From NCBI GenBank assembly GCA_019637585.1, contig JAHBVL010000002.1, positions 506,023 through 570,022 on the forward strand: a stretch of DNA of 64,000 nucleotides, written 5' to 3'. The DNA is from Thermomicrobiales bacterium. Its GTDB lineage: Bacteria > Chloroflexota > Chloroflexia > Thermomicrobiales > UBA6265. The notes beneath the pieces are model-generated. The model made no database searches. It had not been told where the DNA came from and saw nothing but the letters and a program-made list of their open reading frames with translations. Of the stretch, positions 46,102-55,113 are shown piece by piece. Position numbers and translations under genes: made by a program. Numbering within the stretch: position 1 is the stretch's first letter; every line of letters starts with the position of its first letter.

Positions 46102-47031
46102 TTACTTTTCGAGACGTGGGTCGAGCGCGTCTCTCAGGCCATTTCCCACCAGATTGACCGACAACGCCGTCAGGAAGATGGCCAGTCCGGGGAAAAAGAC
46201 ATTCGTCCAGTTCGACCGGTAGAAGGGTTGCGCTTCGGACAGCATGTTGCCCCAGGATGGTGTCGGCGACCTGACGCCAAGCCCCAGAAAACTCAACGCC
46301 GCCTCCGTCAGGATGAAGGCCGGAATGACCAGCGACGACCAGACGATGATCGTCGGCAGGACATTCGGGAGCAGATGCCGGCCGATGATGCGCGCGTCCC
46401 CGGCCCCAACCGCCCGGGCCGCTTCGATGTAGTCCCGGCGACGAAGCGCCAGAGCCTCACCACGCAGCAACCGCGACACGCCCGGCCAGAGTACGAACGC
46501 GATGACGAGCGACAGACGGTACTGGTCTGGCCGGTAGAGCGCGGCGATCAGGATGAGGATCGAGAGCGCCGGAATCGACAGAAAGACGTCGGCAAGACGC
46601 ATGAGCGCCGAATCGACAAACCCGCCGGCATACCCGGCGATCAATCCGATCGTTCCGCCCAAGAGCAGCGTCGTCACCGTCGCCAGCACGGCGACCAGCA
46701 TCGAGACTCGTCCCCCATAGGCGAGGCGGGTGAGGATATCCCGTCCGTTGCCGTCGCTTCCCAGGATGTACCCGTTTTCACCCGGTCTGGAGAGCACCGA
46801 CTCGAGGTGATTCTCGCTGTAGTCGAAACCGGTGATATACGTTGAGATCACGCCAGCCAGCAGCACGAAGAGGACGATCGCGATCAGAACGACCAATCCG
46901 GCCATAGCGCTGGGGTTGCGCTTGAACCGTCGCCAGGCGCGTGTGTAGGCGCCGGCCGGTTTCGACGCCCGGCCAGCTGGCCGCACGCCCATACGATCCG
47001 GCGCTCGCTCACTCTGCAGCAGCTCACTCAT
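46102..47031 (-). CDS. dppC: Peptide-type ABC transporter permease (DppC family), second pair
   Basis: 309 residues. Cytoplasmic start then six predicted helices; ENHLESVLSRPGENGYILGSDGNGRDILTRLAYGGR; EAA loop RDYIEAARAVGAGDARIIGRHLLPNVLP; ending LTEAALSFLGLGVRSPTPSWG and VGNGLRDALDPRLEK. ATGA overlap with the dppB at 47028. The longer frame upstream of 47031 overlaps dppB and is not used. Confidence 0.93.
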   Translation of the reverse strand: MSELLQSERAPDRMGVRPAGRASKPAGAYTRAWRRFKRNPSAMAGLVVLIAIVLFVLLAGVISTYITGFDYSENHLESVLSRPGENGYILGSDGNGRDILTRLAYGGRVSMLVAVLATVTTLLLGGTIGLIAGYAGGFVDSALMRLADVFLSIPALSILILIAALYRPDQYRLSLVIAFVLWPGVSRLLRGEALALRRRDYIEAARAVGAGDARIIGRHLLPNVLPTIIVWSSLVIPAFILTEAALSFLGLGVRSPTPSWGNMLSEAQPFYRSNWTNVFFPGLAIFLTALSVNLVGNGLRDALDPRLEK

Positions 47032-47996
47032 TGGTAGCGAATTCGCGGGTCGGCCAGCGCGTAGACAACGTCGGCCAGCAGATTGCCCAGCATCGTCAAT
47101 GCCGCGAAGAGGAGCGTCGCGCCCATGATCATGGTGTAGTCGTTGCTCTGTGTGGCATCGAAGGCCAACCGGCCAAGACCGTTCCAGGCGAAGATTTGCT
47201 CGATCAGGTAGGCGCCGCCAAAAAGCTCCGGCAGTGCCAGACCAACAAGGGTGACCAGCGGCAGAATCGCATTGCGAAACGCATGCCGGTAGACTACCGA
47301 TTGCTCGACGAGTCCCTTGGCCCGGGCCGTTCGGACATAGTCTTGCCCGATCGCTTCGAGCATCGATGAGCGAATGAATCTCGTCCATCCGGCGATCTGA
47401 CCCAGCGACAGTGCCAGCGCCGGCATGATCAGGTGCTCGATGCGGTCGAGGATCCCGGTGTTGCCCTGCAGGTCCTGCATACCCTGCGCAGGCAACGAGG
47501 GCAGCCCCCATTCATCGAACTTCACCGCGAAGAGAATGATCAGCAGGAGCGCCATCCAGAAAGACGGAATCGCCGCCAGCGCGGTGACCACCGCCGTCAC
47601 GACATGATCGAACGGCGAGTTGTGCCGCACCGCTGACGCCACGCCGAGTGGCACCGCGACGATCAACGCCAGCGCCAGCGCCGTGCCGGTCAGCAGCAAG
47701 GTATTGGGCAAGACGCCGAGAATGCGATCGGTGACCGGCGTGAAATTGGTCAGCGAGAGTCCGAGGTCGCCACGCAGCACATCGGACAACCAGAGGAAGT
47801 AGCGCTCGTACCAGGGTTTGTCCAGACCGAGATTCTGCCGGATACGTTCGAGGTCTTCAGGTCTCGCTCTCGGATTGAGCTGCATCGAGCTCACCGGGCT
47901 GCCCGGCACAAAACTGACGATGGCAAAGGTCAGAAAGGTGACCCCGAGCAGAAGCGGGATCATCTGGAGAAGACGCCTGACAATGAATCCGGTCAC
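47028..47996 (-). CDS. dppB: Peptide-type ABC transporter permease (DppB family), second pair
   Basis: 322 residues starting TGFIVRRLLQMIPLLLGVTF; SDVLRGDLGLSLTNFTPV in the extracytoplasmic part; EAA loop QDYVRTARAKGLVEQSVVYRHAFRNAILPLV; ending YALADPRIRYQ. It is clearly paralogous to the dppB at 49020. Second permease pair of the same minus-strand operon. Confidence 0.93.
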   Translation of the reverse strand: MTGFIVRRLLQMIPLLLGVTFLTFAIVSFVPGSPVSSMQLNPRARPEDLERIRQNLGLDKPWYERYFLWLSDVLRGDLGLSLTNFTPVTDRILGVLPNTLLLTGTALALALIVAVPLGVASAVRHNSPFDHVVTAVVTALAAIPSFWMALLLIILFAVKFDEWGLPSLPAQGMQDLQGNTGILDRIEHLIMPALALSLGQIAGWTRFIRSSMLEAIGQDYVRTARAKGLVEQSVVYRHAFRNAILPLVTLVGLALPELFGGAYLIEQIFAWNGLGRLAFDATQSNDYTMIMGATLLFAALTMLGNLLADVVYALADPRIRYQ

Positions 47997-48040
47997 GCGC
48001 CGTCACTCACGATCATGTCAACGAAGCAGTAGTAGGCAGT

Positions 48041-49012
48041 TTACTGATTGAGACGCGGGTCGAGTGCGTCTCGCAGCCCCGAACCGACGAGGTTGATGCA
48101 CAACACGGTGATGTAGATCATCAAACCTGGAATGAACACCAGCGTCCAGTTCGTCCGCACATATTGCTTGGCGTCCTGCAGCATATTGCCCCACGACGGC
48201 TGGGGCGCCCGGACGCCCAGGCCGAGATAACTCAGCGCTGCCTCGGTAAGGATAAGCCCCGGAATCGCCAGCGACGCCCAGACGATCGTTTGCGGCACGA
48301 TGTTCGGGAAAAGATGCCGCGAGATGATCCGGGAATTGGATGCGCCGAGCACCCGCGCCGCATCGACGAAATCACGATGCTTGAGCGCCAGCACTTCGCC
48401 ACGAATCAGGCGCGACACCCCCGCCCAGCTGACCAGCGCAATCAGGATCGCCAGCTCAGCCGGGGACGGCTGGTAGAACGACGACACCAGAATGAGCAAG
48501 ACGAGGGTCGGGATCGAGAGGAGGACATCGGCGGCCCGCATCAGAACGGTATCGATCCATCCCCCGAAATACCCGGCAACCGCCCCGATCGATCCACCGA
48601 TGATCAGGATCGACATCGCGGCCAGCACAGCGACGAGGAGCGACACACGTCCGCCAAAAGCCAGACGCGTCAAAACGTCCCGCCCGTTCCCGTCGGAGCC
48701 AAGGATGAAGTCATTCTCACCAGGCTGGGAAAGAGCCTGCCCCAGATGATTCTCGTAGTAGGTGAAATGTGTGACATAGCGGGAAATCAGCGGAGCCGCG
48801 AGGCAGAAGGCGATGATTAAGGTCGTTATGATCAGCGCGATGACCGCCACGCGATTCCGTCTGAATCGACGCCAGGCACGGCTCCAGTAGCCGGGAGCCG
48901 AGGTGTCGCCGCGTCCAAGTCCGGTCCAATCCCGCTCCGGCAACGCAGCAGCATCCAGTTGAGGCTGAATGTCCTCGATCGCCGCGACTCTGGCCGATTC
49001 AGTGCTTGCCAT
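48041..49012 (-). CDS. dppC: Peptide-type ABC transporter permease (DppC family), first pair
   Basis: 323 residues with a 45-residue cytoplasmic leader; GENDFILGSDGNGRDVLTRLAFGGR; EAA loop RDFVDAARVLGASNSRIISRHLFPNIVPQ; LGVRAPQPSWGNMLQDAKQY; ending VGSGLRDALDPRLNQ. Close relative of the dppC at 46102, keeping the same GSDGNGRD loop. Seven bases follow dppB. Confidence 0.93.
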   Translation of the reverse strand: MASTESARVAAIEDIQPQLDAAALPERDWTGLGRGDTSAPGYWSRAWRRFRRNRVAVIALIITTLIIAFCLAAPLISRYVTHFTYYENHLGQALSQPGENDFILGSDGNGRDVLTRLAFGGRVSLLVAVLAAMSILIIGGSIGAVAGYFGGWIDTVLMRAADVLLSIPTLVLLILVSSFYQPSPAELAILIALVSWAGVSRLIRGEVLALKHRDFVDAARVLGASNSRIISRHLFPNIVPQTIVWASLAIPGLILTEAALSYLGLGVRAPQPSWGNMLQDAKQYVRTNWTLVFIPGLMIYITVLCINLVGSGLRDALDPRLNQ

Positions 49013-49019
49013 GATGCCC

Positions 49020-49985
49020 CTAATCGAGCCGGATGCGCGGATCGACGACCGCGTACAGGATATCGGCCAGCAAGTTCCCGATGATCACCAGGAACGCGAA
49101 AACCAGGGTGATGCCCATCACCATCGTGTGGTCTTTGTCTCCGATCGCGCTCACCGTCAACCGGCCCATACCGGGATAGGCGAAGATGTTCTCCACGATC
49201 AATGCACCGGCGAAGAGATCCGGCAGACTCAGCCCCAACAGGGTGACAAGCGGAATCAGTGCGTTACGAAACGCGTGGCGATAGAGCACGGCTCTGCCGC
49301 CGAGTCCCTTGGCGTTGGCGGTCCGGACATAGTCCTGTCTGATCGTTTCCAGCATGTTCGACCGGATGTAGAAGAGCCACACCGCGACTTGTGGAATGAC
49401 CAGCGCCGTGATCGGCAGAATGAGGTGCTCGACCCTGTCCCAGAATCCACCCCCGCCGCGCAGATCCTGAACGCCGCCAACAGGCAGGGAATAGAGCCCC
49501 CATTCAGAGAACTTCACCGAAAAGAGAATGATCAGCAATAACCCAAGCCAGACGGTCGGGACCGCGTAGCCGGCAACGGCGGTGAGATTGACCAGACGGT
49601 CGATAATGGAATTGCGGTGCACCGCCGCATAGATCCCGAGCGGCACGGCGATCAGCAACGAGATCAACAGCGAGAGGCCAGACAGGATCAGGGTGTTGGC
49701 CATCACGCCGAGGATACGGTCGCTCACGGGCCGAAAGTTGATCAGCGAATAGCCAAGATCGCCCCGCAGAACGTTCGAAACCCAGATGACATACCGCTTC
49801 GCCAGCGGCTCGTTCAAACCGAGGTTTTCCTCGATCCGTTCCTTATCCGCGGGCGTGACCCGGGGATCGAACTGGAGATCGGAAAAGGGGCTGCCGGCCG
49901 CATTGATGATCACGAAGGTGATCAATGTGATCCCAAAGAGGAGCGGGATCATCTGCAATAAGCGGCGAACGATGAATGCGATCAT
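49020..49985 (-). CDS. dppB: Peptide-type ABC transporter permease (DppB family), first pair
   Basis: 321 residues: IAFIVRRLLQMIPLLFGITL; SNVLRGDLGYSLINFRPVSDRILGV; EAA loop QDYVRTANAKGLGGRAVLYRHAFRNALIPLV; ending YAVVDPRIRLD. Roughly half of the residues agree with the dppB at 47028, including the GDLG.SL.NF.PV.DRILGV stretch. Follows the binding-protein gene after a stem-loop. Confidence 0.93.
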   Translation of the reverse strand: MIAFIVRRLLQMIPLLFGITLITFVIINAAGSPFSDLQFDPRVTPADKERIEENLGLNEPLAKRYVIWVSNVLRGDLGYSLINFRPVSDRILGVMANTLILSGLSLLISLLIAVPLGIYAAVHRNSIIDRLVNLTAVAGYAVPTVWLGLLLIILFSVKFSEWGLYSLPVGGVQDLRGGGGFWDRVEHLILPITALVIPQVAVWLFYIRSNMLETIRQDYVRTANAKGLGGRAVLYRHAFRNALIPLVTLLGLSLPDLFAGALIVENIFAYPGMGRLTVSAIGDKDHTMVMGITLVFAFLVIIGNLLADILYAVVDPRIRLD

Positions 49986-50051
49986 GGCTCGGTTCCTGTC
50001 GAATCAGGAAAAGGTACCACGAGTCGCCCGGCAGCACCCCTACTGAAGGCA

Positions 50052-50085
50052 ATCGGCGCCGGGCGGTTGAGCACCCGGCGCCGAT
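50052..50085 (-). terminator. Stem-loop between the binding-protein gene and permease genes
   Basis: 12-bp perfect stem ATCGGCGCCGGG / CCCGGCGCCGAT with a 10-base loop, starting 15 bases after the binding-protein stop on the minus strand. No T tract. Such loops after receptor genes protect the upstream mRNA and cut down expression of the membrane genes, as seen for malE-malF. Role inferred. Confidence 0.6.
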
Positions 50086-50099
50086 AAAGTCAGACTCGA

Positions 50100-51920
50100 C
50101 TAGGACTGAACTTCGACCCAGGCCATCGACCAGAAGCGGCCGTTTGCCGTGGGGGTGAAATTCTTGAGCCGGACGTTGTAGCCGACCCGGCCGTCGCGGA
50201 ACCAGAGCATGCCCACAGGAGCTTCCTCATGCACGATCTGGGATGCCTGGATCAACAGCTGGCGTCGCTTCTCGGGATCGAGCTCGACGTTGGCTGCCTG
50301 AGAGAGCTCATCGTACTCCGCATTCGAGAAGTTCGATGAATTGAAGCCGGTCTCGCGCGTGCCGGTCATGAACATCGCCGACTGGTCGCCATTCGGCGAT
50401 GCCCAGTTGAACGCGCCCATGAAGACGTCGAAGTCGAACGTCTCCGTAAGGGCCGGCAGGTAAACCGTGTCGAAGTCGCCAGGAGCGGGAGTCATCTCCA
50501 CGCCAATCGCACGCCAGTAGTCCTGCATCGCCGCGGCGATCTGATCGCCGACCTGACCGGCGCCATAGATCAGCTCGAAGGAGAGTTTCTGGCCATCCTT
50601 CTCCCGCACGCCGTCTGATCCCACTACCCAACCGGCTGCATCGAGCATGCTGGCTGCCAGCTCCGGGTCGTAGTTGTAAACCGGCGTGAAGGCGCCTGGT
50701 TCGAAAGCCTCGGAGAGAACGGGTTGAGGGCCATCAGCGATCTGGCCGAGTCCGGCATAGATCGTGTCGAGCATCGCCTGACGATCGAGCGCGAAGATCA
50801 GCGCCTGACGAACATCCCGCTCCTGGAAGAGCGTCGTCTTCTCCGGATCGAGGTTGTAACCAAAATAGTTGTAGAGGTAGCTGGGGAAGAGCGCGACTTC
50901 GAGATTTTCCTGCTCAGCCAGACTGGCCACGTCGTTGGGGATCGGGCTGTCCAGGATATCGATATCGCCCGAGCGCAGCGCTTCGACGGCGGCGGTATCG
51001 TCCGGCCAGGTCTGGAAGATGAACTGCTCGATAACCGGAGCTTTGTCGTAAAAGTTCTCATTGGGGACGAATGTGGCGATACCCAGACCTTCGTCGATCC
51101 CGGCGAACTTGAACGGACCGCTGCCGACCACACGGGAGGGATCCTGACCGGTCGCGCCCGGGTCGGTCTGCCAGTTCTCGACCGGAATGCCTTCCCAGAT
51201 GTGCTTCGGAATGACGTAGAGGAAGGAATTGGCGAAGAAGACGATCTGGGGAATGGCGTCGACCGCCACGATCTGCACGGTGTGATCGTCGATCGCTTCC
51301 CACGACCCAACGGTCATGTTGAATGTGCCGGTGTAGTCGCTGTTGGTCGAGGGGTTGGCCAGCGATTCCAGAGAGAAGACCACATCAGCCGAGGTCACCG
51401 GCGTTCCATCGTGGAAGACGGCATTGGGGTTGAGATGGAAGGTGTAGGTCTGGCCGTCTTCGGCGATTTCGAACGAGTCGGCCAGCGCCGGGGTGAACTC
51501 CGCGCCACCAGCTGGATAGGAGCCAACCAGCGTGTCGAAAACGAGGAGCACGAAGTCCTGCGTGGGGAAGTTGTTCGCGAACGGCGGCATCAGCGTGGTC
51601 AGACTCGAAGACTGGGAGATGCCGAAAATGACGGTGCCGCCCGGCGCCTGCTCTTCCGTCGTGAACGGATAGTCTTCGGCCAGGCGCGCAGTGAACTCAT
51701 CGCGAGTCATCGACTGGAAACCGCCCGGAAGCAGCGGGCCCGCTTCGGGGGAAGCGTCCTGTGCGGCAGCCGGAAGTGCTCTGGCGAAGTTGGTCAGCAC
51801 GGCGGCCGGGAGTCCGAGCATACCCGCCCGGGCTAGAAGTGTTCGTCGGTCGATCTGTCCGCTTTCGAACCGGCGATAGAGATCACTGAGCTGCAAAACC
51901 GGATTCTTCTCGTTCACCAT
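50100..51920 (-). CDS. ABC transporter substrate-binding protein, family 5 (peptide type)
   Basis: 606 residues. The leader carries DRRTLLARAGMLGLPAAVL (residues 24-42), a Tat-like signal after an unusually long N-terminal part, then a processing site near AAAQDAS. The mature protein has APGGTVIFGISQSSSLTTLMPP, LADSFEIAEDGQTYTFHLNP, FHDGTPVTSADVVFSLESL and IPKHIWEGIPVENWQ. GGGAGGAAAC precedes the ATG. It heads an operon with two complete permease pairs. No ATPase genes. Confidence 0.93.
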   Translation of the reverse strand: MVNEKNPVLQLSDLYRRFESGQIDRRTLLARAGMLGLPAAVLTNFARALPAAAQDASPEAGPLLPGGFQSMTRDEFTARLAEDYPFTTEEQAPGGTVIFGISQSSSLTTLMPPFANNFPTQDFVLLVFDTLVGSYPAGGAEFTPALADSFEIAEDGQTYTFHLNPNAVFHDGTPVTSADVVFSLESLANPSTNSDYTGTFNMTVGSWEAIDDHTVQIVAVDAIPQIVFFANSFLYVIPKHIWEGIPVENWQTDPGATGQDPSRVVGSGPFKFAGIDEGLGIATFVPNENFYDKAPVIEQFIFQTWPDDTAAVEALRSGDIDILDSPIPNDVASLAEQENLEVALFPSYLYNYFGYNLDPEKTTLFQERDVRQALIFALDRQAMLDTIYAGLGQIADGPQPVLSEAFEPGAFTPVYNYDPELAASMLDAAGWVVGSDGVREKDGQKLSFELIYGAGQVGDQIAAAMQDYWRAIGVEMTPAPGDFDTVYLPALTETFDFDVFMGAFNWASPNGDQSAMFMTGTRETGFNSSNFSNAEYDELSQAANVELDPEKRRQLLIQASQIVHEEAPVGMLWFRDGRVGYNVRLKNFTPTANGRFWSMAWVEVQS

Positions 51921-52136
51921 GTTTCCTCCCTGGATGCCACGACACCATAGTCGTGCGGTAGGCCCACGTTGGCCCGGAATCGCGTCGATTCCCCGATATT
52001 CTGCCGGAAAATTGACCGATGCATTCTAGCACCGGGGCACGGTTATGACGAATCGGCGCCAGCCGCATCTTGCCCATCCCTTCACACGCTGGTAGCATCG
52101 CCTCATCTTGGGGTCATTTCGCAGAAGGCACTCGAT

Positions 52137-52979
52137 TTGTCAACAATTCCTCAACCGGCTCCCGACATCCTCGCCAAGTGGACCGTGTTGCTCGATTCCC
52201 TCCGGCAGATGGAATCGGTTGTGGTCGCCTTTTCGGGAGGTGTCGACAGCACCCTTCTGCTGAAAGCGGCGCACGATGCACTCGGCGACCGGGCGATCGC
52301 GGCGACCGGTCTTTCCGAAACCTACGCACCCGAAGAAATGGAAGAGGCGAAGCGAGTCGCCTCCCATATCGGCGCTCGCCACGAAATGGTGCGGACGATG
52401 GAGCTGACCGACCCGCGCTACGCCAACAACACCCACCAGCGCTGCTTTTTCTGCAAAACCGAGCTCTACACCCAGCTCCAGGCGTACGCGGCCCAGCACG
52501 GGTTCGAGGCAGTCGCCGACGGCACCAATGCCGACGACCTGGGCGATTTCCGGCCGGGCATCAGAGCGGCCAACCGGTTGGGCGTCCGCAGCCCGCTAGA
52601 GGAAGCCGGCATCAACAAGGAAGAAATTCGAATTCTTGCCGAGTGGATGGCCCTGCCGACCTGGAACAAACCAGCGGCGGCTTGTCTCTCATCCCGTTTT
52701 GCCTATGGCGACCCGATCACCGTCGAGAAGCTGAAGCAGGTGTCGGCCGCCGAATCGGCGATTCGCACCCTGGGATTCCGCGGTTTTCGGGTTCGCCACT
52801 TTGGTGACGAAGCAAGGGTCGAGTTCCAGGCGACCGATCTGGCCGATGCACTCGAACGAGAAGCAGACATTGTTTCCGGCGTGAAAGCCGCAGGCTATCA
52901 TTCGGTCCTGATCGATCCAGAGGGATACCGAATGGGCAGAATGAACGAGGGGCTCAATGCGCATCTCAAGCCGCACTGA
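52137..52979 (+). CDS. larE: ATP-dependent sacrificial sulfur transferase LarE
   Basis: Makes the sulfur groups of the nickel-pincer nucleotide cofactor used by lactate racemase. 280 residues with the PP-loop FSGGVDSTLL (33-38), HQRCFFCKTELY (C103, C106) and AAACLSSRFAYG, in which C183 corresponds to the sacrificial Cys176 of Lactobacillus plantarum LarE. TTG start at 52137 with AGAAGG 8 bases upstream; an ATG in frame far upstream is not used. Divergent from the binding-protein gene, and its 3' end overlaps the Rrf2 gene. Together with larA at 55893 it implies Ni-pincer cofactor synthesis; larB and larC must lie elsewhere. Confidence 0.9.
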   Translation: MSTIPQPAPDILAKWTVLLDSLRQMESVVVAFSGGVDSTLLLKAAHDALGDRAIAATGLSETYAPEEMEEAKRVASHIGARHEMVRTMELTDPRYANNTHQRCFFCKTELYTQLQAYAAQHGFEAVADGTNADDLGDFRPGIRAANRLGVRSPLEEAGINKEEIRILAEWMALPTWNKPAAACLSSRFAYGDPITVEKLKQVSAAESAIRTLGFRGFRVRHFGDEARVEFQATDLADALEREADIVSGVKAAGYHSVLIDPEGYRMGRMNEGLNAHLKPH

Positions 52980-53376
52980 TTATGGCGTGCGCGCCCTCTT
53001 CGAACTAGCGCTGAATTATGGTCAGGGACCGATTCAGAGCCGGGAAATCGCCGCCCGGCAGGAGGTCCCGGAAGCCTATCTCCATCAGGTACTCAGTGCG
53101 TTGAGCCGGGGCGGTTTGGTCAAGAGCGTTCGGGGACCGTCCGGCGGCCATTCGCTGGCTCTCCCACCCTCGGACATCACCATCTACGACGCCATGGAAG
53201 TCCTCGACGGCATCGACACCCGCAACCACCCCCACCGGGCAGACGATGACCACCCCGTCCATCTCGTCTGGCACGAAGTCACCAACCGCACCATCTCCTA
53301 CCTGAGAGCCATTTCACTGGAAGACCTGGTGATTCAGTCGAGAACTGGTTCCGGAGTGGTGAACTACAGCATTTAG
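52957..53376 (+). CDS. Rrf2-family transcriptional regulator with His/Asp-rich loop and no cysteine
   Basis: 139 residues. Winged-helix Rrf2 domain: RISSRTDYGVRALFELALNYG at the start, then EAYLHQVLSALSRGGLVKSVRGPSGGHSLA, with the usual GPSGG wing. IscR/NsrR relatives carry three cysteines for an Fe-S cluster; this protein has none. Its equivalent loop (about 91-106) has H91, H93, D96-98, H99, H102 and H106, a possible metal-binding patch. Overlaps larE by 23 bases in another frame, so the two are cotranscribed. Confidence 0.82.
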   Translation: MRISSRTDYGVRALFELALNYGQGPIQSREIAARQEVPEAYLHQVLSALSRGGLVKSVRGPSGGHSLALPPSDITIYDAMEVLDGIDTRNHPHRADDDHPVHLVWHEVTNRTISYLRAISLEDLVIQSRTGSGVVNYSI

Positions 53377-53400
53377 CGTGCAGCAGGCGGCAGGCAGCGC

Positions 53401-53448
53401 CTCTCCGCCTCTCCGCCTCTCCGCCTCTCCGCCTCTCCGCCTCTCCGC
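53401..53448. repeat. Microsatellite, six perfect copies of an 8-base unit
   Basis: CTCTCCGC repeated six times without a break, ending directly at the stop codon of the aldehyde dehydrogenase on the other strand, in the small convergent gap after the Rrf2 gene. Slippage could change its length. Not translated by either gene. Confidence 0.95.
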
Positions 53449-54933
53449 CTACTGATTATCGATCTGCGCGCGCTGCAGCCGGCCGCTGTAATCGACGTAG
53501 ATGCTCTGCCACTCGGTGTAGAAGTCGAGCGTCGCGGTGCCGGCTTCCCGGTGACCGTTGCCAGTCGCCTTGGTGCCGCCGAACGGCAGGTGAATCTCCG
53601 CGCCGATCGTTCCGGCATTGACGTAGAGGATGCCGGTGAAGATGTCCTGCATGGCCCGGTAGGCGTTGTTCACGTCCTGCGTAAAGATCGATGCGGACAG
53701 CCCGTACTTGACGCCATTGACCACGCCGATCGCCTCTTCCAGCGAATCGACCGGTACGACGGAGGTCACCGGTCCGAAGATCTCCTCCTGAGCGATGCGC
53801 ATATCGGCGCGGACGTTGTCGAAGATCGTTGGCTCGTGGAAAAAGCCGCAGGAGAGCTCGCCCGCCGTCGCGACCTGACCGCCCGTCGCCAGTACGGCCC
53901 CTTCATCCTGACCGACCTTCACGTAGCCGGCCACGGTTTCCAGCTGCCCCTGGCTCACAACAGGACCAATCTGCACCGTTTCGTCCAGACCATTCCCCAA
54001 CCGCATCCCACCGGCCCGGTCTACCAACCGCCCGACCAGCTCCTGCTGTACGGCCCGGTGGACGATCACCCGGCTCCCCGCGGTGCATCGTTGCCCAGAT
54101 GTCCCGAACGCGCTCCACAGAATGCCGTCGCTGGCCAGCTCGAGATCAGCATCATCCATGACGATGATGGCGTTCTTGCCGCCCATTTCGAGGGAGCATC
54201 GCTTGTTCTGGCGCGCCGCCCGCTCCGCGACCGAAATCCCGGTGTCGGTCGAACCGGTGAACGAGATCAGATCGACGAGCGGGTGCTCGACGACGGCGTG
54301 GCCCACCTCGCCACCACCCCCGATCACCAGATTGATGACGCCACCCGGAATGCCCGCCTCTTCCAGGACTTCGACAAAGCGAACCGCCATGCGGGGAGTG
54401 AACGAGGCCGGTTTGAAGACAACGGTGTTTCCGGCAATCAGCGCCGGCGTGATCTTCCAGGACGGAATGGCCATCGGAAAGTTCCATGGAGTGATGATCC
54501 CGGCCACGCCGATCGGCTTTTTCACCGACATGTTGAACTTGTTCGGCAACTCACTGGGCGTCGTCTGACCATACAGGCGGCGACCTTCGCCCGCCATGTA
54601 GTAGGTCATATCGATCGCTTCCTGAACGTCCCCTCGCGCTTCGCTGATGACCTTGCCCATCTCCTCGGTCATCTCGCGGGAGAATTCTTCCTTGCGGTCC
54701 TGCAGAATCTGAGCTGCCTTGTAGAGGAGCTCGCCACGCTTCGGCGCGGGATAGAGTCGCCACGATTTGAACGCCTCTGCCGCCGCTTGCGCCGCCGCGT
54801 CGACATCAGCCGCGTTGCTGCTGGTGTACTCAGCCACCAGCTCGCCATTGGCCGGATTGCGTCGCTCGAAACGCTTGCCCGTGCTCGATTCGATCCATTT
54901 GCCGCCGATGTAGTTCTTGAACAATGTCGCCAT
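53449..54933 (-). CDS. NAD(P)-dependent aldehyde dehydrogenase
   Basis: 494 residues. N151 in [10 protein letters not shown], the coenzyme segment [15 protein letters not shown], catalytic E249 ([10 protein letters not shown]) and C283 (SGQRCTAGS), and C-terminal [34 protein letters not shown]. All catalytic residues are present. It is closest to the succinate-semialdehyde or aminoadipate-semialdehyde group; the substrate cannot be told. Runs towards the Rrf2 gene. Confidence 0.92.
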   Translation of the reverse strand: MATLFKNYIGGKWIESSTGKRFERRNPANGELVAEYTSSNAADVDAAAQAAAEAFKSWRLYPAPKRGELLYKAAQILQDRKEEFSREMTEEMGKVISEARGDVQEAIDMTYYMAGEGRRLYGQTTPSELPNKFNMSVKKPIGVAGIITPWNFPMAIPSWKITPALIAGNTVVFKPASFTPRMAVRFVEVLEEAGIPGGVINLVIGGGGEVGHAVVEHPLVDLISFTGSTDTGISVAERAARQNKRCSLEMGGKNAIIVMDDADLELASDGILWSAFGTSGQRCTAGSRVIVHRAVQQELVGRLVDRAGGMRLGNGLDETVQIGPVVSQGQLETVAGYVKVGQDEGAVLATGGQVATAGELSCGFFHEPTIFDNVRADMRIAQEEIFGPVTSVVPVDSLEEAIGVVNGVKYGLSASIFTQDVNNAYRAMQDIFTGILYVNAGTIGAEIHLPFGGTKATGNGHREAGTATLDFYTEWQSIYVDYSGRLQRAQIDNQ

Positions 54934-54967
54934 TTTTCGCCTCCCAGGTCATTTCAGGACAAGCAAA

Positions 54968-54994
54968 ACGCCGGGCCCGTTTGGATCCCGGCGT
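54968..54994 (-). terminator. Terminator of the tRNA-Asn gene
   Basis: 8-bp stem ACGCCGGG / CCCGGCGT with 11-base loop followed, on the minus strand, by TTTTGC. Starts 6 bases after the tRNA 3' end. Confidence 0.7.
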
Positions 54995-55000
54995 CTTCTC

Positions 55001-55075
55001 TGGCTCCCCGACTAAGATTCGAACTTAGAACCTACCGGTTAACAGCCGGGCGCTCTACCATTGAGCTATCGGGGA
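55001..55075 (-). tRNA. tRNA-Asn, anticodon GTT
   Basis: Read on the minus strand, a complete cloverleaf: acceptor TCCCCGA / TCGGGGA, D arm GCTC...GAGC, anticodon arm CCCGG-CTGTTAA-CCGGT with anticodon GTT, and T arm CTAAG-TTCGAAT-CTTAG. Discriminator G and an encoded CCA complete the 75 bases. It has its own terminator and lies between the aldehyde dehydrogenase and the CpsB-like gene. Confidence 0.97.
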
Positions 55076-55113
55076 ACGAACACGTTCGCTCAGCCCCGGA
55101 TTCTAGCACATTG

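Noticed and set aside
45385-46845. 486-codon plus-strand frame over the tandem repeat, zinc-ribbon and permease genes
   Set aside because: It translates the 70-base repeat and the reverse of two solid genes into Arg/Gln-rich sequence.
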